NCBI RefSeq assembly: GCF_030413635.1
Contig: NZ_CP129235.1
Location: 1-64,000 of the forward strand
Length of the DNA stretch: 64,000 nucleotides
Direction of reading: 5' to 3'
Source of the DNA: Planococcus shenhongbingii
GTDB taxonomy: Bacteria; Bacillota; Bacilli; Bacillales_A; Planococcaceae
The position numbers and the translations under genes are program-made. Under the pieces are notes generated by a model that was not told the DNA's origin, did not search any database, and saw only the letters and a list, made by a program, of their open reading frames with translations. This document shows, one piece after another, positions 26,136-38,550 of this stretch (position 1 is its first letter; each line of letters opens with the position of its first letter).

Positions 26136-26228
26136 TGGAGGAGGAAGAGGGATTCGAACCCCCGCGGGATTTGACTCCCCTGTCGGTTTTCAAGACCGAT
26201 CCCTTCAGCCAAACTTGGGTATTCCTCC
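26136..26228 (-). tRNA. tRNA-Ser (anticodon UGA)
   Basis: Read on the minus strand, the 93-base gene starts GGAGGAATACCC, has the anticodon stem-loop TCGGT-CTTGAAA-ACCGA with anticodon TGA, a long variable arm typical of tRNA-Ser, and the T loop TTCGAAT. The acceptor stem GGAGGAA/TTCCTCC is complete and CCA is encoded. The discriminator base between the stem and CCA is T, where tRNA-Ser genes I recall have G. It decodes UCN codons, chiefly UCA and UCG. Confidence 0.95.
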
Positions 26229-26244
26229 GTATCAGACAAGAATT

Positions 26245-26274
26245 AATTTATCATAAAGAGAAACTTGCTGTCAA
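26245..26274 (-). promoter_or_regulatory. Promoter of tRNA-Ser
   Basis: On the minus strand TTGACA (26269-26274) and TAAATT (26245-26250) are separated by 18 bases, ending 17 bases before the tRNA. Confidence 0.6.
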
Positions 26275-26550
26275 CACTTTCGGTAATCTTTTTAAAAAAG
26301 AATTTTTTAATGGTATAAGTTGTAGCCGTTGGTATTCCGCAAAACAACTCCATATTTAAGTGAGCAATCAAATGGTCTTCTCTTTTAGAAAGCTTATCCA
26401 GCGCCGGCTTATCGCGGGAGCACGAGTCTTTGCCCTGCACAAAGCGGCCAAAGCAGTGTATAAAAGGATATTTTAGTCCAACTTATATAAGCTTGTTTTT
26501 TATGCGGAGCCCAGCTTTAAAATGAATTTATATTCTTTAAGGCTTACGGA
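26275..26550. other. Intergenic spacer tRNA-Ser to SRP RNA
   Basis: No supported gene. It is AT-rich at both ends with a more GC-rich middle. TATTCCGCAAAACAACTCC at 26333-26351 nearly repeats a sequence before spoVG (55653-55671), which suggests a remnant of an interspersed repeat. Confidence 0.5.
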
Positions 26551-26579
26551 TTGATTTTTTCAGAAAACATTCGTATACT
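26551..26579 (+). promoter_or_regulatory. Promoter of SRP RNA
   Basis: TTGATT at 26551-26556 and TATACT at 26574-26579 with a 17-base spacer end just upstream of the mapped-by-structure RNA start. Confidence 0.8.
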
Positions 26580-26583
26580 AATA

Positions 26584-26858
26584 AATGCCGTGCTAGGTGG
26601 GAAGATAGCGGTGTCCTGTAACCTGCAATCCGCTTTAGCAGGACTGAATCCCTTTCCTAGGCTGTTTGTGTGCAGGGTCTGCCCCTTGCACGTAGTGTTG
26701 ACGTTTGGGTCCTGCGCAATGGAAACCCATGAACCATGTCAGGTCCGGAAGGAAGCAGCATTAAGTGGAACTTTTCATGTGCCGCGGGATTGCCTAGATC
26801 GAGCTAACGACAAGGGTAACGCTTGTGTGCAGCAGTCAAAGAAAGGTGCACGGCATTA
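26584..26858 (+). ncRNA. ffs: Signal recognition particle RNA (large, with Alu domain)
   Basis: About 275-base Bacillus-type SRP RNA. The 5' end ATGCCGTGC pairs with GCACGGCAT at the 3' end. The S domain is clear: GTTGACGTTTGGGTCCTGCG, the Ffh-binding asymmetric loop GTCAGGTCCGGAAGGAAGCA containing the GGAA tetraloop, and ATGTGCCGCGGG. The 5' part (GTGCTAGGTGGGAAGATAGC) folds into the Alu-like domain. It sits before dnaX, as in B. subtilis. The RNA joins Ffh to target membrane proteins. Confidence 0.96.
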
Positions 26859-26868
26859 ACTTTAAAAT

Positions 26869-26902
26869 AAAACCTGTCCGCAAATATGCGGACAGGTTTT
26901 TT
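26869..26902 (+). terminator. Terminator of SRP RNA
   Basis: AACCTGTCCGCA/TGCGGACAGGTT, a 12-bp perfect stem with a 4-base loop, is followed by T residues. Confidence 0.92.
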
Positions 26903-26967
26903 ACTGGCGTTTTATTCATGCCAGTATATTAGCCAGGAAGTAATCATTCAGAAGGAACCACCATTTA

Positions 26968-26976
26968 TGATATAAT
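26968..26976 (+). promoter_or_regulatory. Extended -10 promoter of dnaX
   Basis: TGATATAAT combines a TGn extension with a perfect TATAAT at 26971-26976, 41 bases before the dnaX start. No good -35 is present. Confidence 0.6.
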
Positions 26977-27017
26977 TGAAGGACGGAAAACACTTTTAAC
27001 AAAAGGAGAGAAAAACG

Positions 27018-28751
27018 TTGGCGTATCAAGCTTTTTATCGTGTGTACCGGCCGCAGTCCTTTTCTGAAATGTCAGGTCAGTCGCATATTAAACAAACCCT
27101 TCAAAATGCTCTCCTTTACAATAAGACAACTCATGCTTATTTATTCTCAGGTCCGCGGGGGACAGGGAAAACGAGTGCAGCTAAAATTTTTGCGAAAGCA
27201 CTCAACTGTGAACAGGCACCTGTGGCAGAACCTTGCAATGAATGCAGTTCTTGTAAAAGCATTACCGAAGGATCCAATACAGATGTCATTGAATTTGATG
27301 CCGCATCCAACTCCCGAGTGGAAGAAATGCGGGAAATCATTGAAAAAGTCCGGTTTTCTCCGGCAAATTCCCGGTTTAAAATTTATATTATTGATGAAGT
27401 GCATATGCTCTCCAATAGTGCCTTTAACGCTTTATTGAAAACGCTTGAAGAGCCGCCGGAGCATGTTGTATTTATCTTGGCGACTACAGAGCCGCATAAA
27501 CTGCCGCTTACCATTATTTCCCGTTGTCAGCGCTTTGATTTTAAACGGTTGTCGCAAGCGGATATTGTGGAACGGATGATTGAAGTATTAACGGACGCAG
27601 GCCTTCCTTATAACGAGCAAGTGTTGAAAGTTATTGCCCAAGCAGCAGCGGGCGGAATGCGGGATGCACTCAGCTTGCTGGATCAAGTAGTATCATTCAG
27701 CGGTGATGAAATGACGATTGAAGATGCACTGCTTGTGACCGGCTCCATAAGCCAGGATGTATTCTATGAGATGGCGGGAGCATTGGTCGAAAAAGATATT
27801 GGCCAAGCGTTGACTCTACTGGAACAGCTGGTCCGTGACGGGAAAGACCCAGTCCGGCTGGTAGAAGATTTCATCACTTTTTTCCGGGATTTATTATTGA
27901 TTCAAACGGCTCCGGATTTGCACGATATGCTGGAGCTTGCTACGCACGAAGAACGGTTTGAAGAGTTGGCGAAGCAATTCGAATCAGCAACTCTCTATGC
28001 ATGGATTGATGTATTGACGAAAACTCAGCAGGAAATGCGGTTCTCCAATCATACAAAAATCTATTTGGAGACAGCATTATTGAAAATGGTGCAGGCAGAT
28101 GCACCGGTCGCCGTTTCTTCAGGATCAGCATCTCCGGAACTGGAAGCAAAAGTTAATCAATTGGAGCAACTGATTATTCAACTTCAACAACAATTGAAAA
28201 ATGGGGCTGTTGCGGCAACTCCAGCGGCAGGCGCTGAACCAAAGCGCCGGCAGCGGTCTCAAAGCAGTTATAAAATCCCGGTGGGCCGCATTCAGGATGT
28301 ATTGAAGAATGCGACGAAGCCGGATATCCAAGCGATCAAAACCAACTGGTCGACGGTCATGGGGCAATTGCAGAAATCACATGCGGCTTTATTGAATGAA
28401 GCGGAGCCAGTAGCGGCCTCAGCAGATGCTTTTGTGTTAAAATTCAAGTATGATATTCATTGCCAGATGGCTTCAGATAATCAGACTTTTGCTGTCGCTT
28501 TTAGCCAGCTTCTTCAACAGTATACGGGTAAGGCTTACACACCAATTTTTGTGCCGGATGAAAGCTGGTTGAAAATCCGTGAAGAGTTTATTAAAAACAG
28601 CGGATTGAAATCAGGGTCAGAAGAGAAGCATTCGGAAGCTGAAGAACAGCATCCTTTCTCTGCTGATGGATCAGTGGCGGAAGAAGATCCGTTTATTTCT
28701 GAAGCAGAGCGGTTATTTGGCAAAGACTTTGTTGAAATTCACGACGATTAA
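27018..28751 (+). CDS. dnaX: DNA polymerase III gamma/tau subunit
   Basis: Clamp-loader ATPase that links leading and lagging polymerases to the helicase. The 577-aa protein has Walker [10 protein letters not shown] at 45-53, a zinc site with C64, C73, C76 and C79, Walker [10 protein letters not shown], and the SRC sensor ISRCQRF. After about residue 370 a flexible linker leads to a tau domain ending with acidic repeats. The start is TTG at 27018, 9 bases after AAAGGAG. I find no slippery A-run suggesting programmed frameshifting, so full-length tau is probably the main product. It heads the dnaX-ebfC-recR operon. Confidence 0.96.
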   Translation: MAYQAFYRVYRPQSFSEMSGQSHIKQTLQNALLYNKTTHAYLFSGPRGTGKTSAAKIFAKALNCEQAPVAEPCNECSSCKSITEGSNTDVIEFDAASNSRVEEMREIIEKVRFSPANSRFKIYIIDEVHMLSNSAFNALLKTLEEPPEHVVFILATTEPHKLPLTIISRCQRFDFKRLSQADIVERMIEVLTDAGLPYNEQVLKVIAQAAAGGMRDALSLLDQVVSFSGDEMTIEDALLVTGSISQDVFYEMAGALVEKDIGQALTLLEQLVRDGKDPVRLVEDFITFFRDLLLIQTAPDLHDMLELATHEERFEELAKQFESATLYAWIDVLTKTQQEMRFSNHTKIYLETALLKMVQADAPVAVSSGSASPELEAKVNQLEQLIIQLQQQLKNGAVAATPAAGAEPKRRQRSQSSYKIPVGRIQDVLKNATKPDIQAIKTNWSTVMGQLQKSHAALLNEAEPVAASADAFVLKFKYDIHCQMASDNQTFAVAFSQLLQQYTGKAYTPIFVPDESWLKIREEFIKNSGLKSGSEEKHSEAEEQHPFSADGSVAEEDPFISEAERLFGKDFVEIHDD

Positions 28752-28777
28752 TAAACAACCTAAAGGAGGAAACTATT

Positions 28778-29098
28778 ATGCGCGGTGGCGGAAATATGCA
28801 AGGCATGATGAAACAAATGCAGAAAATGCAAAAACAAATGGCGGAAGCCCAAGAAGAACTGGGAACATTGAAATTTGAAGGATCAGCTGGCGGCGGAATG
28901 GTGAAAGTCACTGTATCCGGACACAAAGAAGTGCTTGATGTAGTTTTAGATCCATCAGTAGTAGACCCGGAAGATGTAGAAATGCTTCAAGATCTATTGA
29001 TCGTTGCGACAAACGAAGCGTTTAAAAAAGCGGAAGAACATGCGAATTCCACGATGGGGAAATTCACTAAGGGGTTAAATCTTCCTGGCATGTTCTAG
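28778..29098 (+). CDS. ebfC: Nucleoid-associated protein YbaB/EbfC family
   Basis: A 106-aa small dimeric DNA-binding protein. The methionine-rich N-terminus ([18 protein letters not shown]) precedes the YbaB core with [26 protein letters not shown] precedes the ATG. It lies between dnaX and recR throughout bacteria, which suggests a link to DNA transactions, though its exact job in Bacillales (YaaK) is not settled. Only 12 bases separate it from recR. Confidence 0.93.
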   Translation: MRGGGNMQGMMKQMQKMQKQMAEAQEELGTLKFEGSAGGGMVKVTVSGHKEVLDVVLDPSVVDPEDVEMLQDLLIVATNEAFKKAEEHANSTMGKFTKGLNLPGMF

Positions 29099-29110
29099 GA
29101 GGTAAACAGA

Positions 29111-29707
29111 ATGCATTACCCAGAGCCAATATCGAAACTTATGGAAAGCTTTATGAAATTGCCAGGAATCGGGCCGAAAACAGCTGCCCGGCTGGCATTT
29201 TTTGTGCTTGGGATGAAAGAAGACACGGTTCTTGATTTCGCTAAAGCGTTAGTGGATGCGAAAAGGAATTTGAGTTTTTGTTCAACGTGCGGGCATATCA
29301 CCGATGTTGATCCATGCATGATTTGCCAAGACCAATCACGTGACCGGACAACGATTTGTGTAGTGCAGGATCCAAAGGATGTCATCGCAATGGAAAAAAT
29401 GCGCGATTACACAGGTCTGTATCATGTTCTTCAAGGAGCAATTTCTCCAATGGACGGAATTGGCCCGGAAGACATCAACGTTCCTTCTCTATTGAAGCGG
29501 CTGCAGGATGAAACTGTGGAAGAGTTGATTTTGGCAACGAACCCGACAATCGAAGGAGAAGCAACGGCCATGTATATTTCCCGCCTAGTCAAACCTTCCG
29601 GGATCAAAACTACACGCATCGCTCACGGCCTGCCAGTTGGGGGAGACTTAGAGTATGCGGATGAAGTTACGCTATCTAAAGCAATGGAAGGCAGACGTGA
29701 GTTGTAA
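29111..29707 (+). CDS. recR: Recombination mediator RecR
   Basis: Ring-forming DNA-binding protein that acts with RecO and RecF to load RecA at gaps. The 198-aa protein has a helix-hairpin-helix ([15 protein letters not shown], residues 17-31), a four-cysteine zinc finger (C57, C60, C69, C72), a TOPRIM domain ([11 protein letters not shown] to [12 protein letters not shown]) and the C-terminal Walker-B-like segment. TAGGAGG lies before the ATG. Confidence 0.96.
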   Translation: MHYPEPISKLMESFMKLPGIGPKTAARLAFFVLGMKEDTVLDFAKALVDAKRNLSFCSTCGHITDVDPCMICQDQSRDRTTICVVQDPKDVIAMEKMRDYTGLYHVLQGAISPMDGIGPEDINVPSLLKRLQDETVEELILATNPTIEGEATAMYISRLVKPSGIKTTRIAHGLPVGGDLEYADEVTLSKAMEGRREL

Positions 29708-29936
29708 AGAAGAGATCGACAAGCGTGTTTTCAAAAAGAGGGAATTGAAAAAAGAGTTTGATGAACAATTGATTCGCCGGTTTGTTGAAACAAAAGAAGA
29801 ACGGGGAAGTGCGCTGGCATTAGAAAAGCTGGGGGCAACCATGAAGTGTTTGGCAGTGTCGACCCGAAGATTGCTGAAAGCAAATGTCTTTTCTTAATTA
29901 AAGGAAGCGCGAATCCGTAATTTGAAATTCCAATAA
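29697..29936 (+). pseudogene. yaaL: yaaL (DUF2508), broken by two compensating frameshifts
   Basis: After recR, one frame reads RELKKEFDEQLIRRFVETKE, matching the start of B. subtilis YaaL. Homology then moves to another frame at about 29831-29841, reading HEVFGSVDPKIAESKCLFLI, and returns to a frame reading EARIRNLKFQ and a stop at 29934-29936 after an extra A near 29898-29903. Both junctions lie next to short homopolymers (GGGGG and AAA), so either the gene is decaying or the assembly has two indels. As written the first frame ends at 29897. The start is uncertain: GTG at 29697, overlapping recR, is the best candidate. The function of YaaL is unknown. Confidence 0.72.
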
Positions 29937-29967
29937 AAGCAATGGCTCCTCCAGCATTGCTTTTTAT
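29936..29967 (+). terminator. Terminator after recR-yaaL
   Basis: AAAGCAATG/CATTGCTTT with a 10-base loop, followed by TTATTT. Confidence 0.75.
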
Positions 29968-30045
29968 TTATGGATTGAATTGGGCTCTTCTTATAGAAGG
30001 AACTTAAAAGAAGGCAAGTTATTTGAAATGGATAAATCAAAATCT

Positions 30046-30074
30046 TTGACTCAGCTTTTCATGCCTGGTATATT
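30046..30074 (+). promoter_or_regulatory. rRNA operon 2 promoter P1
   Basis: TTGACT at 30046-30051 and TATATT at 30069-30074, spacer 17. Its -10 context resembles the single promoter of operon 1. Confidence 0.75.
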
Positions 30075-30121
30075 AAAAAGCGTCCCAAAAAACTAAGGGA
30101 ATAAAAATGTGTGAAAAGCAA

Positions 30122-30150
30122 TTGACATTGATGAGTAATTAAGTTATACT
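30122..30150 (+). promoter_or_regulatory. rRNA operon 2 promoter P2
   Basis: TTGACA at 30122-30127 and TATACT at 30145-30150, spacer 17, followed by AATATAGTTGTCG. Confidence 0.85.
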
Positions 30151-30230
30151 AATATAGTTGTCGTTTGAAGTAACAATAATACTTCTAAGAAACGCGGCTA
30201 ATGAAATCAAACATACAACGAAATTCGTGG

Positions 30231-30259
30231 TTGACAATGATTTCGAAATAAGTTATACT
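30231..30259 (+). promoter_or_regulatory. rRNA operon 2 promoter P3
   Basis: TTGACA at 30231-30236 and TATACT at 30254-30259, spacer 17, followed by AATAAAGTTGTCG. P2 and P3 share the -10 and start region (AAGTTATACTAATA then GTTGTCG), so they look like a local duplication 109 bases apart. Confidence 0.87.
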
Positions 30260-30291
30260 AATAAAGTTGTCGCTGAAGAAAACGACAAAAC

Positions 30292-30453
30292 CTGAACCTT
30301 GAAAACTGAACAGCAAAACGTCAACGAAATCGCAACGGCCGCGCAAAACGGCCCGCGCAAAAAATTACTGATCAAGCGTGCTAGATCAAAGCGACTCGTG
30401 CATCTTTCGGGATGGCGAGACGCCAGCAGAACATTGAGCAATCAATTTCTTCT
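30292..30453 (+). other. Pre-rRNA leader with 16S processing stem (operon 2)
   Basis: By eye the same as the leader of operon 1 from CTGAACCTTG onward, including the GCAAAACGTCAAC arm that pairs with the spacer after 16S. Confidence 0.75.
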
Positions 30454-35144
<4,691 letters not shown>

Positions 35145-35196
35145 ACTGTTTGTTTCAACTGTCGCATATCCGGTTTTGAGGGCGCAAGCACTCATG

Positions 35197-35312
35197 TCCA
35201 GTGATGATGGCAAAGAGGCCACACCCGTTCCCATCCCGAACACGGCAGTTAAGCTCTTTTGCGCCAATGGTAGTTGGGGGTTTCCCCCTGCGAGAGTAGG
35301 ACATTGCTGGGC
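35197..35312 (+). rRNA. rrf: 5S ribosomal RNA (operon 2)
   Basis: Same sequence by eye as the first 5S copy. Confidence 0.95.
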
Positions 35313-35322
35313 CCTGTAAGAA

Positions 35323-35361
35323 GAAAAAGCCGTAGCCGGCATTCCCGGCAACGGCTTTTTT
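35323..35361 (+). terminator. Terminator of rRNA operon 2
   Basis: Same hairpin and T run as the terminator of operon 1. Identity between the operons stops a few bases later, at 35369. Confidence 0.92.
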
Positions 35362-35468
35362 GTGTTTTCGTTAAATAAGTTTTTGATTGACGCTCATCAG
35401 ATGCACAGCGTAACTTATTGCTTTCATATATACTAAACATAATGAAAAAAAACGTAAGGATGAAAATC

Positions 35469-36893
35469 ATGACGCATCGAAAACCTTTAGTAGAAGCTTT
35501 AACTGCATTTCAGCAGCCACTGCCGATTTCATTTCATGTGCCAGGCCATAAGAACGGCGAGTTATCTGGCTTGCCACAAGCAATCCGTACAGCCCTTTCT
35601 TATGACTTAACAGAAGTTACCGGTTTAGATGATCTTCATTATCCCGAAGAAGCTATTCGTGACGCACAGAGCCTGCTGGCAGCCACCTACGGAGCGGATG
35701 AAAGCTTTTTCCTCGTTAATGGGTCGACAGTAGGCAATTTGGCAATGATACATGCCGTCTGCAAAGAAGGCGATACAGTAATTGTTCAGCGAAATTCCCA
35801 TAAATCAGTTTTTCATGCACTTGAATTAGCAAAAACACGGCCGGTTTATGTAGCGCCTGAATGGGACGATGAATCGTTGACTGCTGTTGGAGTAGCCTTT
35901 GCAGATATTGCAGCAGCGGTAACAGCTTACCCGGAAGCAAAGGCGGTGGTTCTGACTTATCCTAATTATTACGGTATGGCAACAGCAGGACTAAAAGAAA
36001 CTATCGCTCTTTGCCATTCCAAAGGCATCGCGGTATTAGTCGATGAAGCGCATGGTGCCCATTTTCAAATCGGCGAACCCTATCCTGCTTCAGCGTTGGC
36101 GCTTGGAGCGGATGTAGTGGTGCATTCAGCGCATAAAACTTTGCCAGCTATGACAATGGGGTCATTCTTACATGTAAAAGGGAATTTAGTAAATGCAGAA
36201 AAAATCAAGAAGTATTTAAGAATGCTGCAATCCAGCAGCCCCTCTTATCTTATTATGGCTTCGCTGGACGATGCACGGGCATTTGTTCAAAATTATACGC
36301 AGCCGGACATGCGGCATTTTGAAGATAAAAGAGAACAGTTTGTGAAGGGGTTAAAGAGCATTCCAAAACTTGGAGTTTTTGAATCGGACGATCCTTTAAA
36401 ACTGATGCTTAGAAGCGAATATAATAGCGGCTTTCAATTAAAAAAAGAATTGGAAAAGGTGGGAATCCATGCAGAACTGGCAGATCCTTATCAGGTTCTG
36501 CTGATTTTGCCTTTATTAAAACAGCCGCATAGCTATCCTTTTGCAGAGGTCCGCAGCCGTATAAAAGAAGCGGTGCAAGCTTTAACACAAGCACCTCGTG
36601 AAGCGGTTATAGTGAAAATGCCCATCCAACAGAATATCAGCGTTCCTGAAATCTCTTATGCGCAACTCGATATGGAAGCACGGGAGTGGATTTCTTATAC
36701 AAAAGCGTTTGGCCGGATTTCGGCTGGCATGGTGATTCCTTATCCGCCTGGCGTGCCTTTGATTGTTCCTGGTGAAAAATGGACCATGGATAAACTGGAA
36801 GGATTGATGGATTATCTGTCGACAGGGGCTCAGATTCAAGGAGACCTTCGCTTAGAAGAAAAATTAATCTGTGTACTGCCTGCAACAAATTAG
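35469..36893 (+). CDS. Orn/Lys/Arg decarboxylase-family protein (YaaO-like)
   Basis: PLP-dependent fold-type I decarboxylase related to lysine and arginine decarboxylases. The 474-aa protein has the PLP lysine as K223 in HSAHKTLPAMTMGS, preceded by VDEAHGAHF, which binds the cofactor ring. The C-terminal domain contains the short GMVIPYPPGVPL motif. YaaO has this position before tmk in B. subtilis; its substrate there is not firmly known, so I leave the substrate open. The ATG at 35469 lies 8 bases after AAGGA. A possible promoter is TTGACG (35387-35392) with TAACTT (35411-35416), spacer 18. Confidence 0.88.
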   Translation: MTHRKPLVEALTAFQQPLPISFHVPGHKNGELSGLPQAIRTALSYDLTEVTGLDDLHYPEEAIRDAQSLLAATYGADESFFLVNGSTVGNLAMIHAVCKEGDTVIVQRNSHKSVFHALELAKTRPVYVAPEWDDESLTAVGVAFADIAAAVTAYPEAKAVVLTYPNYYGMATAGLKETIALCHSKGIAVLVDEAHGAHFQIGEPYPASALALGADVVVHSAHKTLPAMTMGSFLHVKGNLVNAEKIKKYLRMLQSSSPSYLIMASLDDARAFVQNYTQPDMRHFEDKREQFVKGLKSIPKLGVFESDDPLKLMLRSEYNSGFQLKKELEKVGIHAELADPYQVLLILPLLKQPHSYPFAEVRSRIKEAVQALTQAPREAVIVKMPIQQNISVPEISYAQLDMEAREWISYTKAFGRISAGMVIPYPPGVPLIVPGEKWTMDKLEGLMDYLSTGAQIQGDLRLEEKLICVLPATN

Positions 36894-36950
36894 TCATAAT
36901 TTCTGAAAAATGGGTATGATATAGTATACGAAATTTTACAGGGGCGGGAT

Positions 36951-38513
36951 GTGGAAATTATGTTGGATCAGGAAAAGTATGCAATTGTAGATATCGGCTC
37001 AAATACAATGCGGCTTGTCATTTACACACGCGACAAAAGTGGGAAATTGACAGAAAGTGAAAACGTTAAAGCTGTTGCCCGTTTGCGCAATTATTTGTCG
37101 GAGAATGGACATCTGGAAACTGAAGGAATCAATGTATTGATACATACTCTTCAAGGTTTCCAGGAAGTAACGAGACATCATAAATTGAAGGAAATTAGAT
37201 GTGTAGCTACTGCAGCGATTCGGCAAGCTACTAATCAAGAGGAAATTTTAGAGCGTGTTGAAAAAGAAACAGATTTCTCGATGCGGATTTTGTCTGAATA
37301 TGAGGAAGCAAATTACGGCTTTCTGGCAGTCGTAAATTCTACGCCTTTTGAAAATGGCATTACAGTGGATATTGGTGGAGGAAGCACGGAAATCACTTAT
37401 TTTCAAAATCGGAAATTAATCTTTTTCTATAGTTTTCCGTTTGGAGCATTGTCTTTAAAACAGCAATTTATCAAAGAGGACCTCCCCACTTCGCAAGAAC
37501 TAAAGACGCTTCGCAAATTTTTAAAAGAACAGTTCCAAACCTTGCCATGGCTTGCTAATAAAAAGCTGCCGCTGATTGGAATAGGGGGAAGTGCACGGAA
37601 CCTAGCCCAGATCCATCAGGAATATATCGGCTACCCGGTTGCAGGTATTCACCAATATATGATGACGGCTAAAAACGTTAAAGGTGTGCAAAATCTGCTG
37701 TTGAGCATGGATTTTCCTGAAATCCAGCGCTTGGAAGGCCTGACAAGAGACCGCGCAGACATCATTATACCGGCTATTGAGGTTTTTTCTTATTTGATGG
37801 ATTATATCGAAACAAATAAATTTGCTTTAAGCAGAAAAGGGCTTAGAGACGGCGTATTTTATGAAGAAATGACGAAAGAATTTGAGCTTTCCATTTTCCC
37901 GAACGTTTTGGAGGAAAGTTTTTATGAATTGGCAAGTGATTTTGACATCAATTTGAATCATGCTTCTCATGTCAGCAAGAATGCCATGATGATTTTCAAT
38001 GAACTGGAAAAGTGCAAAGTCTTTGTTCTGGATTCTAAAGATCTGAAGTACCTTCGTTTGGGCAGCGCACTTTATAATCTTGGATCCTATATTGACGCGG
38101 AAGCAAGCCATCAACATACATTTTATTTATTGGCAAACCGCACAATTGATGGGTTATTGCATAAAGACCGCATGACAGTAGCATTAATTGCTTCTTTTAA
38201 AAACCGGGAAGTTTTCAAACGGAATGCCTCGCTTTATGAAGACTGGTTCACGAAAGATGAACTGGCAAAATACAGTCTGTTTGGAGCCATCGTCAAACTT
38301 GCTTACAGTTTGAATGCAACCAAGCGGAATATTATTGAAGCCATTCGAATTGAAGAGCCGACAGCAGGACAACTTGTGTTTGAAATAGAGTGCAATAGTG
38401 ACTGGATGCCGGAACAATACCAGGCAGAAAAACAGAAAAAACATCTTGAAAAGCACTTGAAAAAGTCCATTGAACTGCAATTCCATGAAGAATTAGCCCG
38501 GCAGCCACAGTAA
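36951..38513 (+). CDS. ppx: Exopolyphosphatase, Ppx/GppA family
   Basis: Hydrolyses terminal phosphates of polyphosphate, and in some members converts pppGpp to ppGpp. The 520-aa protein has the ASKHA ATPase-fold motifs VDIGSNTMRL near residues 13-22 and VDIGGGSTEI near 140, then an HD-like helical C-terminal half. The start is either this GTG, 6 bases after AGGGG, or the ATG at 36960. The gene is followed after 37 bases by polyphosphate kinase, so synthesis and breakdown of polyphosphate are paired. B. subtilis has neither gene here. Confidence 0.88.
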   Translation: MEIMLDQEKYAIVDIGSNTMRLVIYTRDKSGKLTESENVKAVARLRNYLSENGHLETEGINVLIHTLQGFQEVTRHHKLKEIRCVATAAIRQATNQEEILERVEKETDFSMRILSEYEEANYGFLAVVNSTPFENGITVDIGGGSTEITYFQNRKLIFFYSFPFGALSLKQQFIKEDLPTSQELKTLRKFLKEQFQTLPWLANKKLPLIGIGGSARNLAQIHQEYIGYPVAGIHQYMMTAKNVKGVQNLLLSMDFPEIQRLEGLTRDRADIIIPAIEVFSYLMDYIETNKFALSRKGLRDGVFYEEMTKEFELSIFPNVLEESFYELASDFDINLNHASHVSKNAMMIFNELEKCKVFVLDSKDLKYLRLGSALYNLGSYIDAEASHQHTFYLLANRTIDGLLHKDRMTVALIASFKNREVFKRNASLYEDWFTKDELAKYSLFGAIVKLAYSLNATKRNIIEAIRIEEPTAGQLVFEIECNSDWMPEQYQAEKQKKHLEKHLKKSIELQFHEELARQPQ

Positions 38514-38550
38514 TCAAGTATAAAAATGGCCGAGAATTTGAAGACAAAGG

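Noticed and set aside
26135..26359. Open reading frame starting MEEEEGFEPPR
   Set aside because: It is the reverse complement of tRNA-Ser and its flank, a familiar false gene.
26551..26859. Open reading frame over the SRP RNA
   Set aside because: It coincides with a well-supported structural RNA with its own promoter and terminator.
27018..28751. Programmed frameshift producing gamma from dnaX
   Set aside because: No A-rich slippery heptamer with a downstream hairpin was found.
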